The translations under genes and the position numbers were made by a program. Positions 46,331-56,804 of a DNA stretch of 64,000 nucleotides are shown piece after piece. The DNA is from Eumeta japonica (Eukaryota; Arthropoda; Insecta; Lepidoptera; Psychidae). Each line of letters starts with the position of its first letter. Within the stretch, counting starts at the first letter, position 1. Below the pieces are notes generated by a model. That model was given only the letters and a program-made list of their open reading frames with translations. It had not been told where the DNA came from and did no database searches. The stretch lies in NCBI GenBank assembly GCA_005406025.1, contig BGZK01001412.1:62001-126000 (forward strand). The letters run 5' to 3'.

Positions 46331-48881
46331 ATTTCGTATTTATAATTAAACACGATACACACAATAAAATAAGACAAGAAATTTCACTAAAACGCAATAA
46401 GTATACAAAAACAGGCAAACATTAAAAAATATAAAATTTATTACAACTAATCCCTACCTGGGTGATAAAAACAACTATTCAAATTATTTAATAACACACA
46501 AAAATACGATAAAATACAAAGAATTCTTAAGTCCGATCTTAAAACAAAATAATACATTTATTGACAAATTATCATTAAGAACACGGCTATCCGTAACATG
46601 AACAAATCCTATCAATAATCCTAATAACTAATCCCTAACAGGGCATTAAAAGACAAATATTCAAACTATTTAATATACACAAAAAGAATCTTTAACTAAG
46701 TCCGTGTATATAACATTATTTATAAATCAATTATCATATAGACTGAGGGCTCGGCTGTCCGTAACAAATCAAAACGCTTGACGAAATAATTTTGAATCAA
46801 ATCGACGTGTTTCGTTTACCCTTAAGTCGATCTACGGTTGATTATCAGAAAAAAATCTTGACAGATAAGTTCATTATCAATATAGTTGCATTTCAAGGTG
46901 AATACATATATACGTCATAGTTTAAACGTGACATGTCAATTATTTTGTGGATTTCATAAAATAGAGAAGATAGGTTACAACAATAAAGCAGCAAAAAATT
47001 TAGATAAATTATTAACTTTCCACTTAAAACATCTATTCAATAAAATCAAAAAAAAAAATAAACCGTAAGTTCTATTTGACTCTCTCACTATGGCCACCTA
47101 TTGCACCTTGCGGCGGCCAAATAATCATACTTTTTATGCGACCATTAAGCATAGCAGCGACCTGTGCCAAGGGTTAAATTAGGTGTTGAGAATTACCGCT
47201 TTGATAGATTTCTGTCAAAACACCTAATTTAACCCTTCAAGACTAAAACGAATTTTATATACTGCTAAGACTACAATGGATATTACAACATCAGGATTTA
47301 ATCATAGAAATGAATAATATAATTGAAAACATACTGTTTTTATTATGTGCACTTAATTTATCGATCCATAAATTTGATCTTTTGATTTAAAGGTTTAATT
47401 TTTTACCAAAAAAAAGCAATCTAAAATGCAAGAGAAGAAAGGGTTCTCAAAATCATGGTAATTTTGAAGGGATATAGAAACAATAAAAAAAGAAATTATT
47501 ATGTTCGTATGTATGTAATGTTCGTTCGTTCGTATATATGTAAATTATTATTACGTTGTATCTTAATCAGGCTTAATAGGTTTTAATAATCACAGATAAA
47601 TCTTTAATTTGGTAAATTATTTAACCTTATATTTAGATAAATGATTTATTATCATATTTAGATATTACTTTTAGAAGAAAAAAATATTAAAATTTTAAAT
47701 CAAAATGAAATTCTCCTTTGGTGGGGGGAGGAGACCCATCAACTTCCATCCTCAACGGAACTTCAGAGATATTGGCTGTAGTATCATGGTCGACACTTTG
47801 TGCGTCTTCTTTATGAATATCCACTCATTTACTCCCGTTATTTCATTATGAAGCTATAATTATAAAGGTTGTAACTGAGTGTTGCTACCAGACAATATAA
47901 ATTTATCAAATCAATACTTAGAAATCATCAGAATAAGATAAAGCTCATCAGAAATCAACAAAGAGGAATTAATTTGGAAAAGCAATAAGACATTTATGAA
48001 AAGAAACGGGTCTTTATTGTTTCTATTAATAATAGATTAAATAAGCGAAGGTTAATGCAATAATTGTCGATTGAAAAAATATTAAAAATCTAAATCTTCT
48101 AAATCGAAGTCCTCATTAATTGCGTTATATGTTATATTACATTCTACATTAGGTAGCGCACTATCACACGGCAAAGAAAGCTGGAATATCACGAACAGTA
48201 TAATATCGTGTATTTTGATTGAATTTAATAAATGATAATTGATATCTACTGAAAGTAATAGTATCGCTTAGTGGTAACTAGTAGCATTTTATTTTTCAAT
48301 TTATTTTCTACCATGTGTATCAAATTGATATCCTCAACTGTAACATTTGAGTTTGGCAATGTCAATATAGAAATAGAAAATCAAATGAAGTCAATAAAAA
48401 TATGTAACAGCGTTATAATATACTGAAACTCATTACTTAGAATTTTATGACATCCTTTTTTTAAAGCATAATTGAGGGTTCTTAATACGTAGCGAAAATA
48501 TTGTATTTATTCACTTCACAAAACTCATACAAAATATAATTATTGTAATACCGCTCGTTTGATCCACATTATATCCAACTTCCATAGAAAAATGGAGATA
48601 TTATTGTCTTTATATAAAAATGCTCAAATTTGATATCCATTCTTTAACGTGATAATAAACAGAGGCGTAACACAGTATTCGACTAAATTACTATTATGCT
48701 CTTCGTAACAGTTACGATCACGATAAATAATAAAAAGTATTCTATTGTCGATAAAAATCTTGTAGTAACTAAAAATTGTTTGTATTTTGAATTTTACTAT
48801 TGTTAAAAATAATTGTTAGATAAATAAAAGAAACGATATATATTTGAAAGTCGTTATAAATCATCAGTCTTAGCTACGAAA
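46331..48881. other. Intergenic DNA
   Basis: AT-rich, with no gene recognised. The inverted repeat at 47169-47237 is listed separately. Confidence 0.5.
47169..47237. repeat. Perfect 19-bp inverted repeat
   Basis: The arms AAGGGTTAAATTAGGTGTT (47169-47187) and its exact reverse complement (47219-47237) are separated by 31 bases. It may be a miniature element with short inverted ends. Confidence 0.85.
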
Positions 48882-49193
48882 TTGTTAAAGAGCCGATACT
48901 GTGAAACAATTTATGGTTTAAGGCTTAGATATTTTAATGTAGTTAGACGAATGAAATCTGTTAGGTTTTATCGTACTTTACAAAACATGTGTAGGTACAA
49001 ATGTAATGCAAAGAACATAATAAAACATTACAGTGATGGTATTTCTCATTATTGGCAACAAAAAATTCCCAATTTCGTATACGTCAATGTCAATGAGTTG
49101 ATTTCTAAACTCCGGTCTCTGAGTTGTTATCAATTTGATTCATATCAAGAAATTTATGTAAGTCTAATCATATCAACATTTACTAGGTGTTAG
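48882..49193 (+). CDS. Unrecognised open frame upstream of glyoxalase I
   Basis: An open frame of about 100 codons opens at a TTG; the first ATG comes later, at MKSVRFYRTLQNMCRYKCN. The product is basic and rich in Tyr, Arg and Cys and matches no family I know. Its length is modestly above chance for this AT-rich DNA. It may be a 5' non-coding exon region, an unrelated small gene or a chance frame. Confidence 0.15.
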   Translation: MLKSRYCETIYGLRLRYFNVVRRMKSVRFYRTLQNMCRYKCNAKNIIKHYSDGISHYWQQKIPNFVYVNVNELISKLRSLSCYQFDSYQEIYVSLIISTFTRC

Positions 49194-49401
49194 AGTTGTA
49201 TTGTATTTTTTTTACTAATCATTAAGGATATTCGCTTTCTCATTGCCATGTACGATACTTTATCGCGCAAGCAATACACAAAGTCACCGTAAAATATTTA
49301 TCACTGATTTTTATCGCGGTGTATATAAACTTCTCGCACAGTTTATCATTTGAATTCTTAGGTTTATGTGATATCTTATTTTGTTGTAGTACCCTAGAAA
49401 A

Positions 49402-49938
49402 ATGGCTGACGCGACGTACGGTCCTCTTACAGTAGAAGAAGTTGAGACACTTTGTCAAAAACCTGATGTGTCCACAAAGGATTTCGTCTTTCAACAAACA
49501 ATGTACAGGATTAAGGATCCCCGAAAATCCCTCCCATTCTATACCGGAGTATTAGGAATGACTTTACTGAAACAACTGCATTTCCCGAGTATGAAATTTT
49601 CTCTGTATTTCATGGCATTTGAAAATCCTGAAGAAATTCCACAAGATGATAAAGAAAGGACCAGATGGGCTATGAGTAGGAAAGCTACATTGGAGTTGAC
49701 ACATAATTGGGGCACTGAAAATGATGATTCGAGCTACCACAATGGTAATTCAGACCCTCGAGGGTTTGGCCATATTGGTATTATGGTTCCAGATGTGGAT
49801 TCCGCCTGTGCCAGATTTGAACAGCTTGGAGTGAAATTCATTAAGAGACCGCAAGATGGGAAAATGAGGGGACTTGCTTTCATTCAAGATCCGGATGGAT
49901 ACTGGATTGAAATATTTAATCCTAATGCTGTTTGTTAA
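49402..49938 (+). CDS. Glo1: Lactoylglutathione lyase (glyoxalase I), single exon
   Basis: This 178-residue enzyme isomerises the hemithioacetal of methylglyoxal and glutathione to S-lactoylglutathione in the cytosol, the first step of methylglyoxal detoxification. It aligns along its whole length with animal glyoxalase I (human protein 184 residues). Conserved blocks are [17 protein letters not shown] (24-40), [27 protein letters not shown] (93-106), [16 protein letters not shown] (112-127) and [15 protein letters not shown] (157-171). The metal ligands are all present by alignment: Gln32, Glu98, His124 and Glu170, of which Glu170 is also the catalytic base. An in-frame TAG at 49387-49389 fixes the start. 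That TAG is also a good splice acceptor 12 bases before the ATG, so a 5' UTR intron is possible. AATAAA follows at 50328-50333. No frame damage is visible. Confidence 0.97.
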   Translation: MADATYGPLTVEEVETLCQKPDVSTKDFVFQQTMYRIKDPRKSLPFYTGVLGMTLLKQLHFPSMKFSLYFMAFENPEEIPQDDKERTRWAMSRKATLELTHNWGTENDDSSYHNGNSDPRGFGHIGIMVPDVDSACARFEQLGVKFIKRPQDGKMRGLAFIQDPDGYWIEIFNPNAVC

Positions 49939-50327
49939 TTTTTCAATTACTTTCTACCTTTACTTTGAAAATCCAAGGGTGCAAATGTATTAGCTATGGT
50001 GTTTTTTGTTTTTTTTTTTTGTATACAAAAATTTTATGTTTGTTTTAAATGCAATATGAAACAGTAAATTAATACATATTTTTCTATTCACTTCCTTTGA
50101 ATAGCATTTATGGATACATAGGTTAATTAAAATTTTCTTTAAATTTCATTGTAATGCAAAATATTATTACATATCAAAGGTAGGTATTTGTAAAAACAAT
50201 GTATTACCTAAAAAAAATCCTATTTTATGCAATTTGCAGATGTCAGTTAATGTTTCTGTTTCATGAGTCTACTCTAGTGTCATAAGTATATATTGTGCAA
50301 TTAGAATGTAAATAATCTTTGTATATT

Positions 50328-50333
50328 AATAAA
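50328..50333 (+). promoter_or_regulatory. Polyadenylation signal of glyoxalase I
   Basis: AATAAA lies 390 bases after the stop codon, the first good signal in an AT-rich 3' UTR. Confidence 0.5.
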
Positions 50334-52773
50334 ATTGTTAAACAAAACATTATTATTGTTTTATAATGTATAATATTTATATAAAAGTTCTCATTCGAGT
50401 TGTGTTTAAGTAAATTCTTGTTATTATGCTAATGTGTTGATATAGCATCACTCAACAGTTTTTGCTTTGTGAATAGAAAAAATTATCAGCATTCGAAATG
50501 TATTCTTACTTGGGTGAATTTATTCTGTCATATACTCGAGAAATAACATGATTTGGTGTCACAGATCTATACCACAAAATACCATACCGACTCAAACCTT
50601 GATGAAAATTTTTAAGTTCTTTAGTTGTACCTATGTCAGCAAGGTAAATAAATATCCTAGTACTAAAGAAATAGACTGAAAAACATGTATCTAAAACAAA
50701 ATTAATAATCCATCAAATTAATAAAATATCTACATAGCCATTGTGATGTAGCATTGACTTTTATGATTTAAAGCTCGTAAATAAACAATTAATCATCTTT
50801 ACTTTTATATCAATTGTTGTCAATGTCCACAACTGTCACATTTTACAATAAATTATATTACAGCCAATATTACTGACTTATGATATAACATGTTTAATGA
50901 AAATAATGGTGTGAATAAGGCATGGATGAAGGGCAGATATGATTGGTCTTGGTGTTCAAGCAGTCGGCTTTATCATAAGTCTGTAAATTATGAATATTTT
51001 TAATTTTTACAATAGAAAAATGCGTAAACACTAATAAAATTGTAATCGTTAATTACTAACTCCATATACAGGAGGAGTATTAGAAAAGAAGGCAAAATCC
51101 AATTGAGAGCATGATCGAGATTGGAAATCTATGTGATTGTATAGATAAAAATTATTTACCACATATGTCATGGAAAATAACTTAAGAACGAACGATCGAG
51201 CCGTTCTTAAGTTATTTTTTATTTGGCTGATTTCTTTTTCTGTTGTGTTCGTAATTATCAGGACAAAGTTTTGTATTGAAGAAAATAACCATTTTTAATT
51301 TTTTGTCTCTCCTTGCCTGGGGAATCTTGGGATTGGCTGAATCAAACACGAAAGGAGCTTACCATGCTACATTTAGGGCACTTTTTATGCGGGAAGTATT
51401 TAGAGTTTCTGCGATCGAGATAAAATCAAGGACGAGGAGCTGGATCGGGATCATGATGGACAGCGTGATTAGTTGATATGAAAGATGTAGCACTTCATTC
51501 TATGTCCATATGGATGAAGCCGTGGACGAAAACTAATTATGATAAGAAGAATTTGATTATTTTTTAGGGTTTCTGTAGAATTAATATAGTTTAAACATGT
51601 TTATAAATTTAACTATTTCAATAAAATTGATATATATAGGTAAATAGCTAAAGAACAGTGAAATATACAGGGTATTTGTTTTAAGATTCCATGAAGGACT
51701 CTTATAGTCTGGCCAATTTTGCTGAAATTTGCAAAATTTTTTATTATTATTATAGAGAGTGCTTAGAGTGGCTTATAGTTCCATGGTTGTGTTCTGTGAG
51801 ATTAGTAAACATCCTTATAATCTGACGGTCTTCAATGAAATTTTGCATGGAGCTAGCTTAAACCAATAAATAGCAAGTAAGGTACATTACTTTTAGGGTT
51901 CCATAACTATGAATTTTTGATATGGATTTTTTTTGAATTCGTAACTACGAATTCAAGAAACATTATTAAGAATCATTATTAGACATTTCGCTGAAATTTT
52001 CAGTTTTATTTTCAATGTAGTCAGCCCTTTGTGGTTCTGAAGGAATTTCTAAGTTGTTTTGTTCACTTTATTTACTAAAACAAACCAAAAGCAAGTGGCC
52101 ATAGGTGCATTACGGGTGGTGAGGGAGTAAGAGCGGAGGATATGATGTGGTAGCTACTGTTAATAGAAGATCTCTTTAAGGGCTGTGAGCAAAGATTCAA
52201 AGGAATTTGAAATGTCTGATGGTTATGTTTGTCATGTTTTGATGAAATTTGCCAGAGATTACTCGCGCCCTGAAGATGGCCATCAATTATATTTTATTGC
52301 AGAATGTGGGTTCAAGATATGTGTTGAAAAAAATAAATAAATAAGGAAGCCACACTAACACAATAGTGGGAATAAGTGCAACAAGCATAGACCATGAGAG
52401 CCAAATCGTGGTATTTTTATTATGGAACTGATTCTAAAATTCACATATACCTACAAAAATAACACCATCGCAGAGTAATATAGCTTGGGAGTAGTTTCTT
52501 TTATACCAAAATTTACCCGAATCGTAACTGACCGGTAGCGGAATCAGTATAGAAAACGGCGCGGGAAGTAGAATCGAGAATCTTATCAGGATCATAATCG
52601 ATAGCGTGACCGAGATCGCTACTAAGAGCAGTAAAGGGATTGAAATTGAGACGAGGGATAGGTTACTAGCAAGATCAATCCATGTAAAATATGAAGCAAT
52701 TGATTTTATTTCTATGTGGGACGAACCGCACACATACATTATATGGCCACGCCATCTTTACAGTTTACAATTA
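50334..52773. other. Intergenic DNA with decayed repeats
   Basis: No gene is recognised. 51405-51535 resembles the interior and right end of the ACTAG-ended element at 11522-11735 (AAATCAAGGACGAGGAGCTGG, TTAGTTGATAT, GAAGCCGTGGACGAAAACTA). The phrase TTAGGGTT recurs near 51568 and 51895 and looks like an old lepidopteran repeat. Degenerate GAATCGAGA-type runs fill 52530-52670. Confidence 0.45.
51174..51218. repeat. Perfect 17-bp inverted repeat
   Basis: The arms AAAATAACTTAAGAACG (51174-51190) and CGTTCTTAAGTTATTTT (51202-51218) are exact reverse complements with an 11-base loop. Confidence 0.9.
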
Positions 52774-52939
52774 CAGTACAACGCACGAAACTCTGCCGCT
52801 GTGGAGTTAGTCACAAAAGCGTCGCAATGGCGTAAAATTGACACGCGGGGGAGAAGAAGGAATGGTCGGGGAGCGTTAAACCTGCACATTATATCATTCG
52901 CAGGTAATTCAGGGCGGCAGAGTTTCGTGCGTTGTACTG
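52774..52939. mobile_element. Tc1-like MITE flanked by TA
   Basis: A perfect 29-bp inverted repeat (52771-52799 and 52914-52942) encloses 114 bp. Inside flanking TA dinucleotides the element begins CAGTACAACGCACGAAAC and ends with its exact inverse. TA duplication and CAGT ends fit Tc1-like elements. The perfect arms suggest a fairly recent copy. Confidence 0.78.
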
Positions 52940-54544
52940 TAAATTAAAGACAAGAACAATGTCTACCCGGCCAACTAGTCATTATTAAATTTTGATTTAC
53001 GCACAATGTAGTAGGCGGGAAAAGACGATATAGAATGAAACTATATACATGCATTTATGATTCGAAAACTATCAATATCAATAGCGATTAAACATCATTA
53101 GAGTTTTTCGGCATACTTTAAAAGCAAAATGCAATTTTGTAATATCAAAATTTATTTTTTCTTTAATGAGGAATTGTTTATAATATACACCCTTAAGCAT
53201 AATATCAAATATTATGATCAAATAGCTGTCATTATACTAACAAAATGTCGCTATCACAAAAATATTATTTTGTATTCAGAAACATATATGTATTCGATAA
53301 CATATTGCATCCGTTATTAGAATTGCACATAAACAAAACATACCATTCTAATTTTCTTAGGAATATAACGGTTTGTTGTAAACACAACGGAAAAACCTAA
53401 ATATCTATAAAAACCAAAGTTGACACCTTGCAGAGTGCGTCATTGACGTGTGATGCAGTAAATGCAACTGAAATACTTAATTTAATAACATTAAGAGAAA
53501 ATAGTTAGAAAATAAACTTTTAATTCGTCCGCACACTAAACACGTACAAGTGATCCAATTGACTCCTCAAATATGTTCGCTTTAACACTCCTGGTACCTT
53601 GATAAATATGATTGTCTACATGTTCCTGACGATATGCCTTGTTGGCACCAAACGCAGGTACGTAGAAATTGTAACTAATTCATAGCCCTGGAACTACGAG
53701 TTTTTCGAACAGGGATAGAAACTTAAAAATGGCGCCCTCTCTCCAACGTCTGAGATAAATTGTTAAAAGAAACTCACAAATATATAACGGATGGCATGTT
53801 TGCGATCAGGAAAAAAAGAACCCTTTAATAAATTTACACAATTTATTACCCAATTCGCGAATATATATTTTTATTTGCGTGATAAAATATTATTCAAAAA
53901 ATTGTTTTTTTAAAAAACAATTTTTGATAAAATATTAATTTTTGGACTTTCCAAAGTTTATATATAAAGCTTCAATTCTCTATAATTACCACTTTAGACA
54001 ATAAAATATTTTATTCTTATATTTTTTTAATTAAAGTATTTTTTTTTGGAAAATAAATCATAAAACCTATAAAATAATGTTTTATAGTAAATTATTTGTA
54101 AAATGTATAAATTACCTAAATGAAAACTCCCGCCATTATTAGATGTTATCAACAATCTGCTACATGGCAACAGCTCGTACTGGATTTTGTAATGAACACT
54201 TAAAATGTGTTCAAAAACCGACTGGGTGTTTTATAAGCAAATGAATAATTGACAGAACAACGTGCGCTGGAATAATAGGCGCTTTGTGAAGCGTCTTTTT
54301 TTTCAACTAACTATAATATAATAATTATGATTTTGGCGGCCCCTGATACTGCCGCCCGTGGCGAGTACCCCGATTTGCCCCCTCTAGATCCGGGGCTGCT
54401 AATTCATTGTCGGTTAAGATATAGATAACTAACACTCACTTAGATGTTCGATATCTACTAATCCTTTCGAATCAATATTCAATTCATTGAGTGAAGATTT
54501 ATAGTGGAAGAACAGGTTTGAGGGCCAGCGTGAGTTGCATACTA
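52940..54544. other. Intergenic DNA left of the mariner
   Basis: Mostly AT-rich. At 53608-53657 an ATG opens MIVYMFLTICLVGTKR and ends at a donor-like GTACGT, which could be a first exon encoding a signal peptide, but no second exon was found. 54325-54410 is GC-rich, and 54425-54535 resembles 36115-36235. Confidence 0.4.
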
Positions 54545-55840
54545 CGAGGGGCGGCTGATAAGTCCGCGGCTCAAGGTACTTAGCGATGACTCATTATTTC
54601 ACAACTATTACCACTAATTGCGACACTTCTTGTTAGTATAAATATAGCTTCCTTTCGTTATTAAAGTCATTAACAAATTATCTGTCGAAGCACAAACGTC
54701 ATCATGTCAGCCGAATCGTCAAATCTCAGTGATATTGAACATCGCGCCGTAATAAAGTACTTCGTAAAGAAAGGAAAAATGCCCAAAGAAATTTTTGAAG
54801 ACATGGTATCAGTTCTTCAGGAATCTGCGCCTTCGTATACGATGGTCAAAAAATGGGCTCGCTTATTTCAACAAGGACGAGAGAGCCGTGAAGATGATCC
54901 TCGCCCAGGGCGTCCTGTAACGGTAGTGACAGAGGAAAATCTTCGAAAAATCGAAAAATTTGTACTGGCCGACCGAAGAATAAAATTATGACAGATAGCT
55001 GAAGAGTTGCAGATTAGTAAAGAACGAGTTGGAGAAATTATACACGAGCATATGAATATGAGAAAAATCAGTGCGCGTTGGTACTCCAAAAATGCTAACG
55101 CCGTTTGACAAGCAGCGGCGACTTTAGACAAGTAAGGATTTTTTGGAGTTAGTCAGGGATAATATAGACGAAATTTGCGACCGAATTGTAACCGTGGATG
55201 AAACCTGGGTTCGTCAATACGATCCGGAATCTAAACAGGAGTCCATGCAATAGACGAAAAAAGGAGAAAGGCCGCCGAAGAAATTCAAGGTTCAAAAGTG
55301 GCATCGAAGCTTATGGCGACAATTTTTTGGGATAGTGAAGGTGTTTTACTAATTGATTACTTGCCAAAGGGGAATACTATGAATGGCCAATATTACGCGA
55401 ATTTATTGGCTCAGGCACCAGAGGCAGTCGTACAGAAGCGAAGTGGGAAGTTATCGTGCGGAGTGCTGTTTTTACAAGACAATGCATCTGTCCACACGGC
55501 GCGGGTTTCGAGGCAGGCCCTGATGGACACGGGCTTCTCGGAAATTGACCACCCACCCTACAGCCCAGATCTAGCGCCCAGCGACTATTTCCTTTTTTCC
55601 AATTTAAAAAAGGAGTTACGTGGTCATAGATTTGTTGATGACAATCAAATGAAGATGGCTGTAGAAAGCCATTTTGACTGCAAAGAAAAGGAATATTTTT
55701 TGGGCGGTTTGAAGGCGTTATACACCAGATGTGAAAAATGTATTTCGCTTGAGGGAGACTATATTGAAAAATAAAAATAAAATACTCGTACTTTTCTTTC
55801 ATTTAATGCCTTAGGCCGCGGACTTATCAGCCGCCCTTCG
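54545..55840 (+). mobile_element. Full-length mariner element (inactive)
   Basis: The element is 1,296 bp, the usual mariner size, flanked by TA (54543-54544 and 55841-55842). Its 26-bp inverted ends (CGAGGGGCGGCTGATAAGTC... and the inverse of 55815-55840) differ at one position. It contains one transposase pseudogene. The nearly matching ends indicate insertion of the complete unit, but its transposase is too damaged to move it. Confidence 0.93.
54704..55774 (+). pseudogene. Mariner transposase, DD34D type, with stops and frameshifts
   Basis: The N-terminal DNA-binding part starts with MSAESSNLSDIEHRAVIKYF and includes SYTMVKKWARLF, then GRESREDDPRPGRPV; it is cut by a TGA at 54989. The middle is damaged by further stops and at least one frameshift. 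Catalytic residues survive: the first Asp in TVDETW (55197-55199), the second in FLQDNASVH (55478-55480) and the third in YSPDLAPSDYFLF (55583-55585). Codon positions put 34 residues between the second and third, the mariner DD34D spacing. The first and second Asp codons are in different frames, confirming a net indel. The C-terminal frame ends at 55774. It is a cut-and-paste DNA transposase, now inactive. Confidence 0.93.
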
Positions 55841-56583
55841 TAGATATCACTGCATGTCGCAGGCAAGCGTCTAATTATAACTTTCCGCAATAACAACGTA
55901 TTTAATAGAATGTATGCGCTGATTTTTAAGGGAAAATCAAACCATATTTTTCTCTTTTTTCCAAATGCACTTGTGCAAGTACTAATATGAAACATAAGTT
56001 TGGATGAGAATTTTGAAAATTTTGAGCGGTCTCCATGGTTTCAGGCCTTTGTGATGATCAAAAATACCCGGAGTCTTGCTCTCATCTTCATATATATAAC
56101 AAGCTTTTGTTCGAGGTTCCACCCGTATAGACATAAAATAATGATTTTTTTCTATAAGATTTGCATAAAATAATTTCTCATTGAACGTCAGCGTCTACGT
56201 CCCGATGAGAGTATCTATGTATGCCGAATTTCAAATCAATCAGACCTATAATTTCAGAGATCTCGTGAAGAGACAATCAGTCAGTGGAATTTCGATTATA
56301 TGTATATAGATGTAGAAATATAGATACATTGTACGTGCTCTCATACACATCTAAGCCTCAAAAGTGATAGTAATTCATAAATTAGGGAGAAACATATATA
56401 TCTTATAAAGATAATTTAGATTAAAGAACAAAGATATTGAGAGCTGTCACTGATTGAGGTTGTCTATGGCTTAGATAACTAATTGTCAAATACTGTCAAA
56501 TGCGAAATATGGCTGAACGTGATTGATAGTTTGATAGAAAAATCGTGGATCGTAGTCTGACAACGCGTCTATCGCGTCATTAG
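55841..56583. other. Intergenic DNA with a degenerate Helitron-like repeat
   Basis: 56094-56315 begins AACAAGCTTTTGTTCGAGGT and continues with ATTGAACGTCAGCGTCTAC and GAATTTCAAATCAATCAGAC. I recognise this as a diverged form of a common lepidopteran interspersed repeat. No gene is seen. Confidence 0.5.
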
Positions 56584-56589
56584 TTTATT
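56584..56589 (-). promoter_or_regulatory. Candidate polyadenylation signal, minus strand
   Basis: AATAAA on the minus strand lies about 50 bases beyond the stop codon of the candidate exon at 56641-56804. Confidence 0.35.
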
Positions 56590-56640
56590 TAAATTATCAT
56601 TGTATTAAATAAGTTGAAAAGTCTTTATATTGTTGGAACA

Positions 56641-56804
56641 TCAGTTCAAAGAATCGTAGGCGCCCTCCAGGCCGGGCGCGCCGGATGACGTACGTAGTCG
56701 AAAGGGCCCCGACCGCGAGCTCAACGCGAGGCCCCTGGCGTGCTCCATGTCGTATCCACCACGCGCGCCGCTTGTACCGTTCGGGCTTACGCCCAGCATG
56801 GTGC
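56641..56804 (-). CDS. Candidate terminal exon of an unidentified minus-strand gene
   Basis: This is an island of high GC in AT-rich DNA. On the minus strand an acceptor (GGTACAG at 56811-56805) is followed by an open frame of 54 codons ending in TGA (56643-56641). It reads TMLGVSPNGTSGARGGYDME near its start and GAPGLEGAYDSLN at its end. The composition (Gly, Ser, Arg, Ala) looks like a disordered C-terminal tail. An AATAAA lies about 50 bases downstream. I do not recognise the protein, and the preceding exons are not identified. A GC-rich repeat fragment is the main alternative, as is the overlapping Arg-rich frame on the same strand. Confidence 0.4.

Noticed and set aside
53890..53930. Inverted repeat of A/T runs near 53.9 kb
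   Set aside because: It is built from homopolymer-rich sequence and is expected by chance at this AT content.
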